Notes under the pieces: generated by a model
What the model saw: the letters and a program-made list of their open reading frames with translations, nothing else
What the model was told of the DNA's origin: nothing
Databases searched by the model: none
Program-made: the position numbers and the translations under genes
From: CAMLQK01 sp035690865
GTDB taxonomy: Bacteria > Patescibacteriota > Saccharimonadia > Saccharimonadales > UBA4665
Reading direction: 5' to 3'
Assembly: GCA_035690865.1 (NCBI GenBank)
Contig: DASSKE010000001.1
Span: 1 to 64,000 of the forward strand
DNA: 64,000 nucleotides
Shown: positions 51,934 to 61,093 of the stretch, piece by piece
Layout: each line of letters starts with the position of its first letter
How positions within the stretch are numbered: position 1 is the stretch's first letter

Positions 51934-52212
51934 TTAGCTTCCCGAGATAGTGGGAATACGTGCCAGGAACATGCCGCTGGAGGCATGTGTGGGATGTTCG
52001 TGGTGCATATAGGTGCCTATCCACCCAAAGCCTTGGGTATAGGCCTGCTGCAAGAAAGAGCGTGTGCCCGTGTCAAACTGAGCCATGGCGACCCCAAAAA
52101 GGCCAAGCGTACTCAGTACAAGCACCTGATGACGCAAAAGGTTCTCTATGCGCGTATGGATAGTATGTTCGAATTGTTTTAGTTGCATGTTTTTGGTTTT
52201 AGTTGTAAACAT
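51934..52212 (-). CDS. Small single-helix membrane protein (uncertain)
   Basis: 92 aa with one hydrophobic segment (about 28-45, HQVLVLSTLGLFGVAMA) and an aromatic C-terminus. A promoter-like TTGACA-17 nt-TAAAGT lies just upstream and a terminator just downstream, which favours a real gene. No family recognised. ATG 52188 is an alternative start. Confidence 0.5.
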   Translation of the reverse strand: MFTTKTKNMQLKQFEHTIHTRIENLLRHQVLVLSTLGLFGVAMAQFDTGTRSFLQQAYTQGFGWIGTYMHHEHPTHASSGMFLARIPTISGS

Positions 52213-52258
52213 GCATTACTTTAACAAAACATTAGCGTTTTGTCAACTTTATGGCGTT

Positions 52259-52987
52259 CTATATGGATCGCTTGACCGCCAGGTAGCGGGCACGCTCTTC
52301 GGGCGTGAAACGCTCTATGGCATAGCGCAACGCCGTACGCGGCAGCTGGGAAGCGTAGTGGTTCAAGTATTCCTTTAGCCGGACTTCATCACGCTTGCCT
52401 GCTTCGCGGAGCATCCAGCCCACCGCTTTATGAATAAGGTCCTGTTTGTCGTGTATCAGCTGCGTAGCAATGGTAAAAGTGTGGTCGAGCTGATGTTGGC
52501 GGATAAAAGCCCAGGTGCTCACCATTGCAATACGGCGTTCCCACATATCGGCCGACATAGCGAGCTTCTGCAGTATGGCACTCTCGGCTGGTTCTGCGCG
52601 GAGTAAATATTCCCCCACTACATCACGGCAACTCGTATCAACGATATCCCAGTTATTGATACCGGCCGTGTGGTTCAAATAAAACTCGCATAGCTGCTTA
52701 CGCGTTTGCAAACTGGCACGTTTGGTTTGCATCACAAGAATAATAGCAGCCAGTTCCCGCACTTCGTGCCATGGGCTGGCCAAAAGCTGCTCAATATCGT
52801 CCAGAGATACAGAAGCGTACTTTTTAGCCACCATGCGAATAACCGGCACTGTTATGCCAAGAAATTGATCACCATGGCTATAGCCGCCTTCGTAAGATTT
52901 AAAAAAGCGGTTCATACCCGCAACCTTTTCGGGTGTAGGGTTGTTGGCGGCCGCTACAAGGGCCTGGCGGACTTCATCAGCAATCAT
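52259..52987 (-). CDS. AlkD-like DNA alkylation repair protein
   Basis: 242 aa of HEAT-like helical repeats. SYEGGYSHGDQFLGITVP, LLASPWHEVRELAAIILVMQ and NNWDIVDTSC are characteristic of the AlkD glycosylase family, which removes 3- and 7-alkyl bases. AlkD's Asp113 position falls in WDIVD. I start at ATG 52987 because TATACT (53000-52995) ends 7 nt before it, not at 53017. Confidence 0.9.
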   Translation of the reverse strand: MIADEVRQALVAAANNPTPEKVAGMNRFFKSYEGGYSHGDQFLGITVPVIRMVAKKYASVSLDDIEQLLASPWHEVRELAAIILVMQTKRASLQTRKQLCEFYLNHTAGINNWDIVDTSCRDVVGEYLLRAEPAESAILQKLAMSADMWERRIAMVSTWAFIRQHQLDHTFTIATQLIHDKQDLIHKAVGWMLREAGKRDEVRLKEYLNHYASQLPRTALRYAIERFTPEERARYLAVKRSI

Positions 52988-52994
52988 ACGGCAT

Positions 52995-53000
52995 AGTATA
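52995..53000 (-). promoter_or_regulatory. -10 element of the AlkD-like gene (leaderless)
   Basis: TATACT on the minus strand, 7 nt before the ATG at 52987. Confidence 0.6.
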
Positions 53001-53071
53001 GAACTTTTATGCAGCAAAACGCTACTTTGGCTTGCATTTTGGGACGAACTTTATATAGACTTATCACACTT

Positions 53072-53737
53072 ATGAGCAGAATACGCATGCAACAGCTGCC
53101 AAAGGCAGATAGGCCGCGCGAAAAACTCCTACGCACGGGGGTTGCTTCATTATCCGACTTTGAGCTCCTGGAAGTAATGATTGGCAATGGTTCTGGCGCA
53201 ACCGACGTTTCGCTTATTGCCAGGAATATCTTGCAATTGTTTTTACATCACGGTGGGCGCCTGAACCTCGAACAGCTGACTGGCATAAAAGGTGTAAACG
53301 ACGCCCACGCCTGCAAGGTGCTGGCCAGTCTGGAGATTGCCAGACGATATTTAGTGCGTGATAGCCAGCCACTCAATGATCTTACTGAAGTTGTGGCGCG
53401 TTTAAGCAGCATCCGCGAAAAGCAACAAGAGTATTTTATGTGCCTTAGCCTAGACGGCGGTCAAAGGCTCATCGCCATGCGCACTATTACTATCGGTACG
53501 CTTAATACCACCATTGCTCATCCGCGCGAGGTTTTTGCCGACGCTATTTCGGATCGTGCGGCGAGCATTATTATTGCCCACAACCATCCGAGCGGTAATG
53601 CACAGCCCAGCGACAAAGATATTACCCTTACGCAACAGCTCGCCGCAGCCGGACAGCTTTTGGGGATCTCCCTAAACGACCATCTTATTGTAGCCAAGAA
53701 TGAGTACTTCAGTTTTCGGCAACACCATCTTCTGTAA
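53072..53737 (+). CDS. radC: RadC-family JAB-domain protein
   Basis: 221 aa. Helix-hairpin-helix-like N-terminus, then a JAB/MPN domain with HNHPSGNAQPSDKD (metal-binding His and Asp). Named for DNA repair but its function is uncertain; often linked to recombination or transformation. I start at ATG 53072 (SRIRMQQLPKADRPREKLL is the usual N-terminus); an earlier ATG at 53009 would overlap the divergent promoter. Confidence 0.93.
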   Translation: MSRIRMQQLPKADRPREKLLRTGVASLSDFELLEVMIGNGSGATDVSLIARNILQLFLHHGGRLNLEQLTGIKGVNDAHACKVLASLEIARRYLVRDSQPLNDLTEVVARLSSIREKQQEYFMCLSLDGGQRLIAMRTITIGTLNTTIAHPREVFADAISDRAASIIIAHNHPSGNAQPSDKDITLTQQLAAAGQLLGISLNDHLIVAKNEYFSFRQHHLL

Positions 53738-53862
53738 ATAGACCCAAATATCCTGGCATATGTACTTTAAGCTATGTACTCGGGACGAACATATGCTATT
53801 ATGCGCGCGAACGATGCGGCTCATACTACTTTATAAGACGTTAGAACGAAGTAAGGACAATT

Positions 53863-54843
53863 ATGGCCAATGGAGAGATAGTATATTTTGAACAGCGAAC
53901 TTCTGCTGCTCGGGGAACAGACAGTCTCGCCGCCGATATCATGCGCCATTTACATGCAAGACAAAGCCTTGGCAATGCCATTGTTGTGTGCGACCAACCC
54001 ATAGCAATGCTAAGTGCCTGTCGTAAACAATGGCTCAAACTCTCGCGCGTGGTACAGCGACAACGCGCTGGCACCTTAAATGCCGACAAGGTTATGAAGT
54101 TTACACATGCCATCAGCCGCATGCAGCGTATGCGCTTTACCTGTAAACCTACACGCCAGCAACCGGATGCTGATGTGTACTGCCTTACACCAAGCCAAGT
54201 ACAAGCACTTCCTTTTAGCCCGGCAAGCCTATACGTTACCACTACTCTTTCGCATGACTGCGCCAGCTTTATAGCACGGCACATGCATGCCCGAAGCCTC
54301 GTCGTAGATTATATGCACACCACTGATTGGCAAACATATTTTAGTATGCAGCCTAAGACATTTTTGGAGCGAGACGTTACGCATATGTGGCAAACATTGG
54401 TCGCCTTTTTAAAGGATCATAATATTACGCCAAATACATTGGTGAGCGGCCAGACTCAGGATATAGAAGCGATGGACGATGCACTTGATACGCTTCTGGG
54501 AATATCGCAGCCTTTTTTGGCAATTGCAACCGACTTTCATGCAGCGCTGGCCGTCGCTCGGCCAATGCACATCCCCAAAGATCTGCGGCTCCAGTATGAC
54601 AGTGTCACGCTGCTTGCGCATCGTGTGCAGGCACTTACAACCGGTAGCTTTTCGCAGCGTTTTCTTGAAACGTACGACGAAGACGACACATACTTTTTGC
54701 TTTATTCCCCTGATAGCGGCTACCCGGCCCGGCTCGCTGCCCTGCTTCAGCACCATGCGATGGCTAAGCGCGAACGCCTTATGCACGCCTTACTTGAGCT
54801 CGATGCGAGAAGGCGAACCATAGAAGCAAGTTACTTTATATAG
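53863..54843 (+). CDS. Orphan protein
   Basis: 326 aa, no membrane segment. His-rich (HHAM, RHMHARSLVVDYMH) with a basic N-terminal third. AAGGAC lies 5 nt before the ATG. No family recognised. The genes around it (RadC; convergent lipid gene) give no clue. Its stop overlaps the end of the CarS-like gene by 8 nt. Confidence 0.65.
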   Translation: MANGEIVYFEQRTSAARGTDSLAADIMRHLHARQSLGNAIVVCDQPIAMLSACRKQWLKLSRVVQRQRAGTLNADKVMKFTHAISRMQRMRFTCKPTRQQPDADVYCLTPSQVQALPFSPASLYVTTTLSHDCASFIARHMHARSLVVDYMHTTDWQTYFSMQPKTFLERDVTHMWQTLVAFLKDHNITPNTLVSGQTQDIEAMDDALDTLLGISQPFLAIATDFHAALAVARPMHIPKDLRLQYDSVTLLAHRVQALTTGSFSQRFLETYDEDDTYFLLYSPDSGYPARLAALLQHHAMAKRERLMHALLELDARRRTIEASYFI

Positions 54844-55405
54844 GTCGCTCTTTGAGTTTAAGCAGAAAGCCGACGTAGCTGGCAACTACATGCACAAGCA
54901 ACCACAATAATAGGAGTTCTATATACTGTGAAATCCTTAATTGTACAAATGGCGCAACGGCAAGCGCGCCGCCGATAATATAGTCCGTTTGGTCAAATGG
55001 GAACCACCCCTTGCCGGGTGCGATATGCATTTGGCGCTTAAAGAAACTCTCGATAGCGTCGCCGCCCAGTGCACCAAGGCCGAATAGCGGACCGGCAATA
55101 AGTATAGGTAGGTCTGCGTAGTTGACCTGGTCGGTAAGACTACCGAGCCAGCCCACATGTGCAACAAGAAATTGCTGCAACCAAAGCACGAGCGGCGCAA
55201 TAATAATACCCGCCGCCAGGCCACGCCAGGTTTTATGCGACCCAAAGATCCGTTGGCCTCGATATGTCCTACCACCATCAAGCGGCGCGTTATATTTTTT
55301 GAGACCCGGCAAAGGTGCCACGATAATAGGAATCATATTTGCCATACCCGCTGGCAAAAAGAACCACAATGCAAAAAATACTTCTTTAAAAAAATCCGAA
55401 AACAT
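54836..55405 (-). CDS. CarS-like CTP-transferase (DUF46 family)
   Basis: 189 aa with about five helices. FLPAGMANMIP, PLDGGRTYRGQRIFGSHKTWRG, GALGGDAIESFFKRQMHIAPGKGWFPFDQTDYIIGGAL match the CarS (CDP-archaeol synthase) family pattern, including P-x-D-x-G, G-D-H-K-T-W-R-G-like and G-D-x-x-x-S-F-x-K-R. CarS activates a lipid with CTP in archaea; bacterial members may make CDP-activated lipids. Its ATG overlaps the stop of the next gene by 1 nt, so the two are a unit. Confidence 0.85.
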   Translation of the reverse strand: MFSDFFKEVFFALWFFLPAGMANMIPIIVAPLPGLKKYNAPLDGGRTYRGQRIFGSHKTWRGLAAGIIIAPLVLWLQQFLVAHVGWLGSLTDQVNYADLPILIAGPLFGLGALGGDAIESFFKRQMHIAPGKGWFPFDQTDYIIGGALAVAPFVQLRISQYIELLLLWLLVHVVASYVGFLLKLKERPI

Positions 55406-56028
55406 TACTGAAGCGCCTTGCTAATAGTTACCAATCGCTGTAAGGCCGTAAAGCTGGCAAAAATAGCTATTGCGGCCACAGCCCACACAAGTGTCCCGGT
55501 TAGCAAACCAATAACAAGTAGGGCCATGCGGACCTCAAAGGTCAGAAGGCCGTCCTTGAACATACGGTTTAGCGTATCATGATCTACCGGCTTACCAGAG
55601 GCCACAGCCGACTCACCTTTTGCCTTAACATAGCTGACACTTATTGACGCGCCGCAGGCGGCAGCAGCCCAGGCAGCAAGTTCCGGGTGGCTTCCAGCGG
55701 CCAAAAAATACGCTATACCTGAATACAAAAGTGTTTCTTTAAAACGATCGGTTGAAGCATCCAAGAGCATTCCTTTGGCGCTAGAGCGCTTTTGTAGTCG
55801 GGCAAGCTCACCGTCGAGTGTGTCAAAAAGCCCAAAAATAACAAGCAAGAGAGCCGCCCACAATGGGTGGCGAGTGGCTATAAGCCAAGCAATAGGCACG
55901 TGCATAACTACGCCGACTATAGTAACGGTATCTGGGTGAAGTCGTCCTCCGCTTACCTTATTGAGAAATATCGCGAACTGCCGCATACCTGCACGCACGT
56001 TCTTTTTTACTATCTCCAGCATGTTCAT
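55405..56028 (-). CDS. CDP-alcohol phosphatidyltransferase family protein
   Basis: 207 aa with about six helices. The signature D-x2-D-G-x2-A-R-x8-G-x3-D-x3-D is perfect: DTLDGELAR, eight residues, then GMLLDASTD (about 73-96). It joins a CDP-lipid to an alcohol, forming a phospholipid headgroup. With the CarS-like gene it makes a two-step lipid module: activation, then headgroup transfer. The alcohol substrate (inositol phosphate, glycerol phosphate or other) is not readable. Confidence 0.93.
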   Translation of the reverse strand: MNMLEIVKKNVRAGMRQFAIFLNKVSGGRLHPDTVTIVGVVMHVPIAWLIATRHPLWAALLLVIFGLFDTLDGELARLQKRSSAKGMLLDASTDRFKETLLYSGIAYFLAAGSHPELAAWAAAACGASISVSYVKAKGESAVASGKPVDHDTLNRMFKDGLLTFEVRMALLVIGLLTGTLVWAVAAIAIFASFTALQRLVTISKALQ

Positions 56029-56091
56029 CCCTTTCGCATTTAGTGTAACAAAAAGAGGTCATTTTGCCCACGGATAGCCTAGTCGAAGCAC

Positions 56092-56904
56092 TTACGAAAT
56101 CGCAAAAGGATTGGGGAATACTCGATAGCCGTTATTAAGCTGGTCTAGCATAGACATGTCTTGCGGCTTTAACTCAAAGCCATCTATCGCAATGTTACTG
56201 GCGATGTGTTCTGGATTATCTGAGCGCGGCAATGGCACAACTCCGTGCTGAACGCTCCAGCGAAGCAATACTTGCGCAGCAGGCCGGCCGGTCCGCTGAC
56301 ATACTTCGCGAACTACGGGTGAGTCCATATGGCCATGCATAAGCGGACAGTAGCCCTGCACCACAATACCTTGTTGTTCGCAAAAATCTACTATAGGTTT
56401 TTGCTCGCTATAAATTGAAGGATGAAATTCGATTTGATTCACTGCGGGTGTAATGTTTGCATGTGCCATAAGTTCCCGCAAGTGCTTAGGCGTAAAATTA
56501 CTAACGCCGATTGCTCTGGTGCGTCCGCTACGATATATCTCTTCCATAGCTCGCCAGCTTCCAAGGCGGTCGGGGCCTGAAGGCCAATGCAAAAGGTACA
56601 GGTCGACGTAATCGAGTCCAAGACGTGTGAGTGAAGCGTTAAAGGCGGCAAATGTTTCCTCGTAGCCTTGGTCATCATTCCAAAGTTTGGTGGTTACAAA
56701 AAGATCTTCGCGGGGAATACCACACCCACGCACTGCTTGCCCAATGGGCGTCTCGTTATTGTAGCGCGACGCGGTGTCTATCATACGGTAGCCTGCTTGC
56801 AAAGCGTTTCTTACTGCATCATAGGCATGGTCGTCAACAAGCTCGCCAGTCCCAAACCCAATAGCCGGCATTGTTGCGCCAGTATTTAAGCGACGTGCCT
56901 CCAT
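56092..56904 (-). CDS. Aldo/keto reductase
   Basis: 270 aa TIM-barrel NADPH reductase. The catalytic tetrad is present: Asp and Tyr in RMIDTASRYNNE, Lys in TTKLW, His in DLYLLHWP. RTRAIGVSNFTPKHLREL is the family mark and the C-terminal PLPRSDNPEHIASN gives the cofactor phosphate pocket. Length is usual. Substrate unknown. Confidence 0.95.
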   Translation of the reverse strand: MEARRLNTGATMPAIGFGTGELVDDHAYDAVRNALQAGYRMIDTASRYNNETPIGQAVRGCGIPREDLFVTTKLWNDDQGYEETFAAFNASLTRLGLDYVDLYLLHWPSGPDRLGSWRAMEEIYRSGRTRAIGVSNFTPKHLRELMAHANITPAVNQIEFHPSIYSEQKPIVDFCEQQGIVVQGYCPLMHGHMDSPVVREVCQRTGRPAAQVLLRWSVQHGVVPLPRSDNPEHIASNIAIDGFELKPQDMSMLDQLNNGYRVFPNPFAIS

Positions 56905-56924
56905 AATATGTACCCCCTTCTCTC

Positions 56925-58187
56925 TTACTGTAGCATGCCTTTTAGTGTCTGGGCGCTCTTGTTGCGTAGCTCAGTGTCGATCTCACGAGCAACGCTGCTC
57001 ACACGCAGCGCTGTGTTGTTGAGTCCTTCTAATACGAGGTGCTCAAGGCTGCGCACACGAGAGAGTGCGACGTAGCCCATACCCTCCACGAACGCCCGGC
57101 TCAAGTCAATGCGTGCGGCGTCCAAAGTCATGCCCTGGCTTTTGTGTACGGTTATCGCCCACGCCAAACGAATAGGCAGCTGCGTTAAGCGCGCCAGCAC
57201 TTCTTCGCCGTCAGAAAGCTCCCAACTATCTGGGCGAACTGTCACTTCCTTGCCGGACGTAAGGGCAATTATCGGGTGGTCTGTGCCTTTTTCAAAACCG
57301 ACTACCGTTCCGAGGCTTCCGTTGACGTATTTACGCTCTTGGCTATTCTTAATGCACATAACTTGTGCGCCAAGCTTAAGCTGGAGAGTTTCGGGAGCTA
57401 AACAAGAACGCAATAATTGTTCGCGATGCTGTTTGCTGCCTGTCATGTACATGTCGTATTCGTGCACATCGCCTTGTATGCCTGCCAAGTGCTTGGCGTT
57501 TACCTTGTCGACATCAACGTTAACAGTTAATAGGCGCGTGTAAGGCACCTCTTCTACCGGTGTAGCCTGCGCTCTTTCTTGCAGAATGTCGAGCTGGCTG
57601 CGCATGAGTACGCCCGCCCTGATGCCATTTAATATATCAGCGTATTGCTGGTCGTTCTGCTGTCTAAACTGCTCTTCTAAATAGCAAACACTGAATACAT
57701 TTTTGTGCCAAGCTTGCGAACTTGTGACAAAGCTCCCTTGCCTGCCGCCCTGCCGATTAACTGGTGGCAGCTGAAAAAAGTCTCCACATAACACCACCTG
57801 AGCGCCGCCAAAAGGCTCTGTATTATTCCGAACGTGGCGCATGATCTCGTCCACCATGTCCAGGCGAAAATCATGCAGCATGCTTATTTCATCAATTATT
57901 AAAATATCTGTTTTAGTGATGCGTTCACGGCGAGTTTTACCCAGGCGCTGGAGGAGTTGCTTATTGACCTCGTCAAATACGCCCATGCCCGACCAAGCAT
58001 GAATGGTTGTACCGTTTAAGTGCGTGGCAGCCAGACCTGTCGTGGCGGTAACAGCCACGCTTTTGCCTTGCTTTTTAGCTTCCGCGATAAAAGCCTGCAA
58101 AGTATAGGTCTTACCGGTTCCAGCCGCGCCGGTTAGTAATACAGATTTTCCAGAATTGAGAACGGTGAGTGCTTCGGCTTGTGTCAC
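56925..58187 (-). CDS. PIF1-like helicase
   Basis: 420 aa SF1 helicase. Walker A LLTGAAGTGKTYTL (about 17-30), Walker B LIIDEISML (about 93-101), VVLCGDFFQLPPV, and the C-terminal TVHKSQGMTLDAARIDL and GMGYVALSRVRSLEHL, all PIF1/RecD-like. It lacks extra domains. It is 14 nt downstream of the DUF4868-like gene on the same strand; the pairing suggests a shared job in nucleic-acid handling or defence. Confidence 0.9.
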   Translation of the reverse strand: MTQAEALTVLNSGKSVLLTGAAGTGKTYTLQAFIAEAKKQGKSVAVTATTGLAATHLNGTTIHAWSGMGVFDEVNKQLLQRLGKTRRERITKTDILIIDEISMLHDFRLDMVDEIMRHVRNNTEPFGGAQVVLCGDFFQLPPVNRQGGRQGSFVTSSQAWHKNVFSVCYLEEQFRQQNDQQYADILNGIRAGVLMRSQLDILQERAQATPVEEVPYTRLLTVNVDVDKVNAKHLAGIQGDVHEYDMYMTGSKQHREQLLRSCLAPETLQLKLGAQVMCIKNSQERKYVNGSLGTVVGFEKGTDHPIIALTSGKEVTVRPDSWELSDGEEVLARLTQLPIRLAWAITVHKSQGMTLDAARIDLSRAFVEGMGYVALSRVRSLEHLVLEGLNNTALRVSSVAREIDTELRNKSAQTLKGMLQ

Positions 58188-58201
58188 GCAGCTATCCCAA
58201 C

Positions 58202-59302
58202 CTAGAGTGCAATCTCTGCTGCTGCATCGTCTTTTGGTGGCGGCAACACGCGCTTAGCTCGGATCTCGTAGCGAATACCGGTAAGCTGCGACTCCATATA
58301 ATCATCATTTATGAGGTTAATAAACTTGTTCAGGTCTTTACTATTCTCGATGATGATGGCGCCGTCTTCATCTTCCATAAGCTGTAAGCCTAGCTCTTCG
58401 GAGTGGGCCATAAGTTCATCTTGCTTAACACCGCCAATATCTGCTTTTTGCAGTTTGTTGACCGCTGTTTTATTACCTTTAATTAACGACTGCAGGTCCA
58501 TGCCCTCGGCAAAGCTGAGCTTATAATGCTCTTCTATTTCGGCTGCTTTTTTAGCAGCGATGCTGTTCTTTTTGGCGTTGTAGCCAAACAGCCTGTCGAG
58601 CTTTGGCTGGCTAAATACAAACAGATCATCTTGTACAAGTAACATTTGATTATCGGCAGGAATACGCAAAGCAGCTGCGTCTACGAACGGCACAAACTTG
58701 GGGCCTTGTGCCATCCACACGCCGTCGCCCTTGAGCACTTGGGCTGTAGGCAGAGCCTTAATAACATAAAAAGGATCTTTCATAGCCGGGTGTGTACAGC
58801 GAGCCACGACACCCTTGATACGCTTTAAGTCGTGCTCTTCTTCGATGAAGATCTCCATTTCGCTTTCTTGGGTACGAATCCAGTGCATGACCTCACACAG
58901 CTTTTCAACGTTCTCCCAATGAGTGCGCTGTAACACGTTGTCTTGGCTTTCGCCATCTTCAAAATCGCGTACAACCATACCTTCGCTGGCACCTTGCAGG
59001 ATAAAGGCTAGTACATCATCAATAAAAAGTGGTTGCAGTTGTTTCTCGAGTTCCTTGTCGATTTTAGTGCGATATACGACACTATTCTTGTTGATAAGAA
59101 ATAGCTCAATTTTGAGCTGATTCTTATACTGGTACAAGTTATTTGCCCATGCAAAAACGTCTACCGGATGGTACTCGCCATCATCAACTTCTTCACTCTC
59201 CTCCGCAACTTCAGAAGAATGCACAATGCGCTCTTCTTCAGGAATATCGGTTTTTTGTAAGTCAACGACTGCGTCTAATTCAGCCTCGGCTGCAGGATCC
59301 AT
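58202..59302 (-). CDS. DUF4868/KwaB-like protein
   Basis: 366 aa, strongly acidic N-terminus (1-50). The rest resembles DUF4868, the family of KwaB in the Kiwa anti-phage system: LFVFSQPKLDRLFGY (about 227-241), and the end INLINDDYMESQLTGIRYEI. KwaA, the membrane partner of Kiwa, is absent. The call is from remembered family patterns only. It is followed by the PIF1-like helicase. Confidence 0.6.
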   Translation of the reverse strand: MDPAAEAELDAVVDLQKTDIPEEERIVHSSEVAEESEEVDDGEYHPVDVFAWANNLYQYKNQLKIELFLINKNSVVYRTKIDKELEKQLQPLFIDDVLAFILQGASEGMVVRDFEDGESQDNVLQRTHWENVEKLCEVMHWIRTQESEMEIFIEEEHDLKRIKGVVARCTHPAMKDPFYVIKALPTAQVLKGDGVWMAQGPKFVPFVDAAALRIPADNQMLLVQDDLFVFSQPKLDRLFGYNAKKNSIAAKKAAEIEEHYKLSFAEGMDLQSLIKGNKTAVNKLQKADIGGVKQDELMAHSEELGLQLMEDEDGAIIIENSKDLNKFINLINDDYMESQLTGIRYEIRAKRVLPPPKDDAAAEIAL

Positions 59303-59400
59303 GCGGCTTTTACCCTCTCTTCTCTTTTAGGTGATGGCGCTCCTAAAAGCACCGTCACTCGTTATGTTCTTATTGTACATGCCCTTGGCTTAAAATGCTG

Positions 59401-59438
59401 CTGTAAAAAAGCCAGCCCTCGCATTGGGGCTGGCTTTT
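59401..59438 (-). terminator. Bidirectional terminator
   Basis: GCCAGCCC (59411-59418) pairs with GGGCTGGC (59427-59434), extended by A4/T4. On the minus strand it follows the GH6 gene (ends 59470) with six T, so it ends that transcript. There is no gene facing it on the plus strand. Confidence 0.85.
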
Positions 59439-59469
59439 GTGGCTCACAGGAGCGCTTTTTATACGGCGT

Positions 59470-60996
59470 TTAGCGTACTGTGTAGTTTGCGCGGTCGATA
59501 AGGCCCTGTGCATACGACTGGAACCATTGACCGGCGGCTGGGCCACCCTTACAAGCACCGTCAGACTCACCTGGCGTTTTAACCCACAAGTAGGCATCTA
59601 CGAGGTTCTGGCCAGTACTGGTAGTTGGCTTAACGCCCAAGCCGCGGCCTGGAGGGTTACACCATGCCTCATTATCGCCAGCATTTACGTATACACCCTG
59701 ACCATTACGGCTGGTATCAATAACGTAAGACTGGCCGGTGCCAATAGCGCCCGATACGGCATTTCCGTACTTAACATTGTCACTCACGATGAAGAAGTTA
59801 GACGTATTAAGTGCAAAACCGCGAGCCTTAGTAACACCAACGCTCTTTAAGCGGTTTGCCATCTCGCCTGAAGGAATCCAGCCGACATTACCAGCGTCAA
59901 CGTATACGTAAGCTTTGGTTTTTGCGGTTAGCGTATTGACGGCGTTAGACATAGCCGTAATGCGGTCGTTGCGTTCTGTTGCGTTTAGGCAGTCAAGCCC
60001 AGCTAACGCATCTGGTTCAAGAACGATTATTGCCTCGCGTGCGCCAATACCGTTCGCCACAGCATTAACCCAATCGTTGTATGCACCGACATTGGCTGCG
60101 CCACCTGTTGAATAAGTCGCACATGAGTCGCGGTGCGGAATATTAAACATGGTGAATACGGGCACTTTATTCTGTGACTTAGCGGTCGTTACAATACCGT
60201 TTACATAGCTCGTCATGTTTGTGGTCCAGTCACCAAGCCAAATTGCGTACGGTTGACCCGAAATTGCAGCTGGTCGACCATCGTTGGCTAGGCGTGTATC
60301 CTGGTACAAGCTCATACCTCGCGGACCATTACCCGAAGGAGTTGGTGTTGGAGCTGGCTGTGGTTGGGTTGTGCCGCCGCCCGTGCCAGGGGGAGTTGGT
60401 GTTGGATTTGTTGGGGTTGGATCGGTCGGCTGCACTACGATAGTCGTTGGAGCCTTCCATTTTTGAGCTGCGGTGCCGTTACAGGTCCACATCCAAATCT
60501 TATTACCATCCGAAGTGTTGGCGTACCGGTCATCCAGACAGAGCGTGGATTGCGGGTTTACGATGCGGCCATCGCTATATACTTTCCACTGCTGGGCACC
60601 GGTGCCGTTACAGGTCCAGAGCTGGACTGGCGTACCGATAGTCCTGCCGCCCCACTGCACGTCAAGGCAGTAGTTTTTATCCCGTGTCAGGCGGATGGTT
60701 CCATCGCCTGGCAATGTCCAATCTTGAGCCTGTGTACCATTACAGGTGTACAGAATGATGGGGTTTTGTTTTTGTACGCGGTTTGCGTAATTGTCCAAAC
60801 ACTTGCTGGCAATGCCAGTTATCTTACCACTCGCCGATGCGGCCTGCGTAAGCACCAAGGTTACCACCCCCATAATTGCAACGACAGCTACAACCACAAC
60901 GGTTGTAGCCTTACTTTGCAGCCAGGAGGTGCTTTTGGAACCTTTTCTGTTGGTGACTACTTTGGCTTTGGCTTTTGTGCGTTTTTTTGTCGCCAT
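59470..60996 (-). CDS. Secreted ricin-lectin/GH6 cellulase-like enzyme
   Basis: 508 aa. Basic N-terminus with a membrane helix or signal (about 31-55). A ricin-type beta-trefoil lectin (58-182) with QxW marks AQDW, AQQW and AQKW in three similar repeats, a Pro/Thr linker (183-225), then a GH6 catalytic domain: FNIPHRDSCA, IIVLEPDALAGL, YVDAGNVGWI, VIDTSRNGQG and WCNPPGRGLG, with Asp residues at the family's catalytic positions. Expected to cut beta-1,4-glucan such as cellulose. The closest family matches are actinobacterial by pattern, so transfer is plausible. Confidence 0.9.
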   Translation of the reverse strand: MATKKRTKAKAKVVTNRKGSKSTSWLQSKATTVVVVAVVAIMGVVTLVLTQAASASGKITGIASKCLDNYANRVQKQNPIILYTCNGTQAQDWTLPGDGTIRLTRDKNYCLDVQWGGRTIGTPVQLWTCNGTGAQQWKVYSDGRIVNPQSTLCLDDRYANTSDGNKIWMWTCNGTAAQKWKAPTTIVVQPTDPTPTNPTPTPPGTGGGTTQPQPAPTPTPSGNGPRGMSLYQDTRLANDGRPAAISGQPYAIWLGDWTTNMTSYVNGIVTTAKSQNKVPVFTMFNIPHRDSCATYSTGGAANVGAYNDWVNAVANGIGAREAIIVLEPDALAGLDCLNATERNDRITAMSNAVNTLTAKTKAYVYVDAGNVGWIPSGEMANRLKSVGVTKARGFALNTSNFFIVSDNVKYGNAVSGAIGTGQSYVIDTSRNGQGVYVNAGDNEAWCNPPGRGLGVKPTTSTGQNLVDAYLWVKTPGESDGACKGGPAAGQWFQSYAQGLIDRANYTVR

Positions 60997-61093
60997 GAAG
61001 CTTCATCCCTTATGTTTTATATATTAGGATAATAGCATAAGCGTTTTGTTTTATAAATCTCCCGCCTATTTTCAGCTTTAGAAATATAGCCTA

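Noticed and set aside
53009..53071. Upstream start for radC
   Set aside because: It overlaps the divergent AlkD start region. The ATG at 53072 gives the usual RadC N-terminus.
60364..61032. 222-codon ORF opposite the GH6 gene
   Set aside because: Antisense of a recognised gene with a complete set of motifs; no ribosome site.
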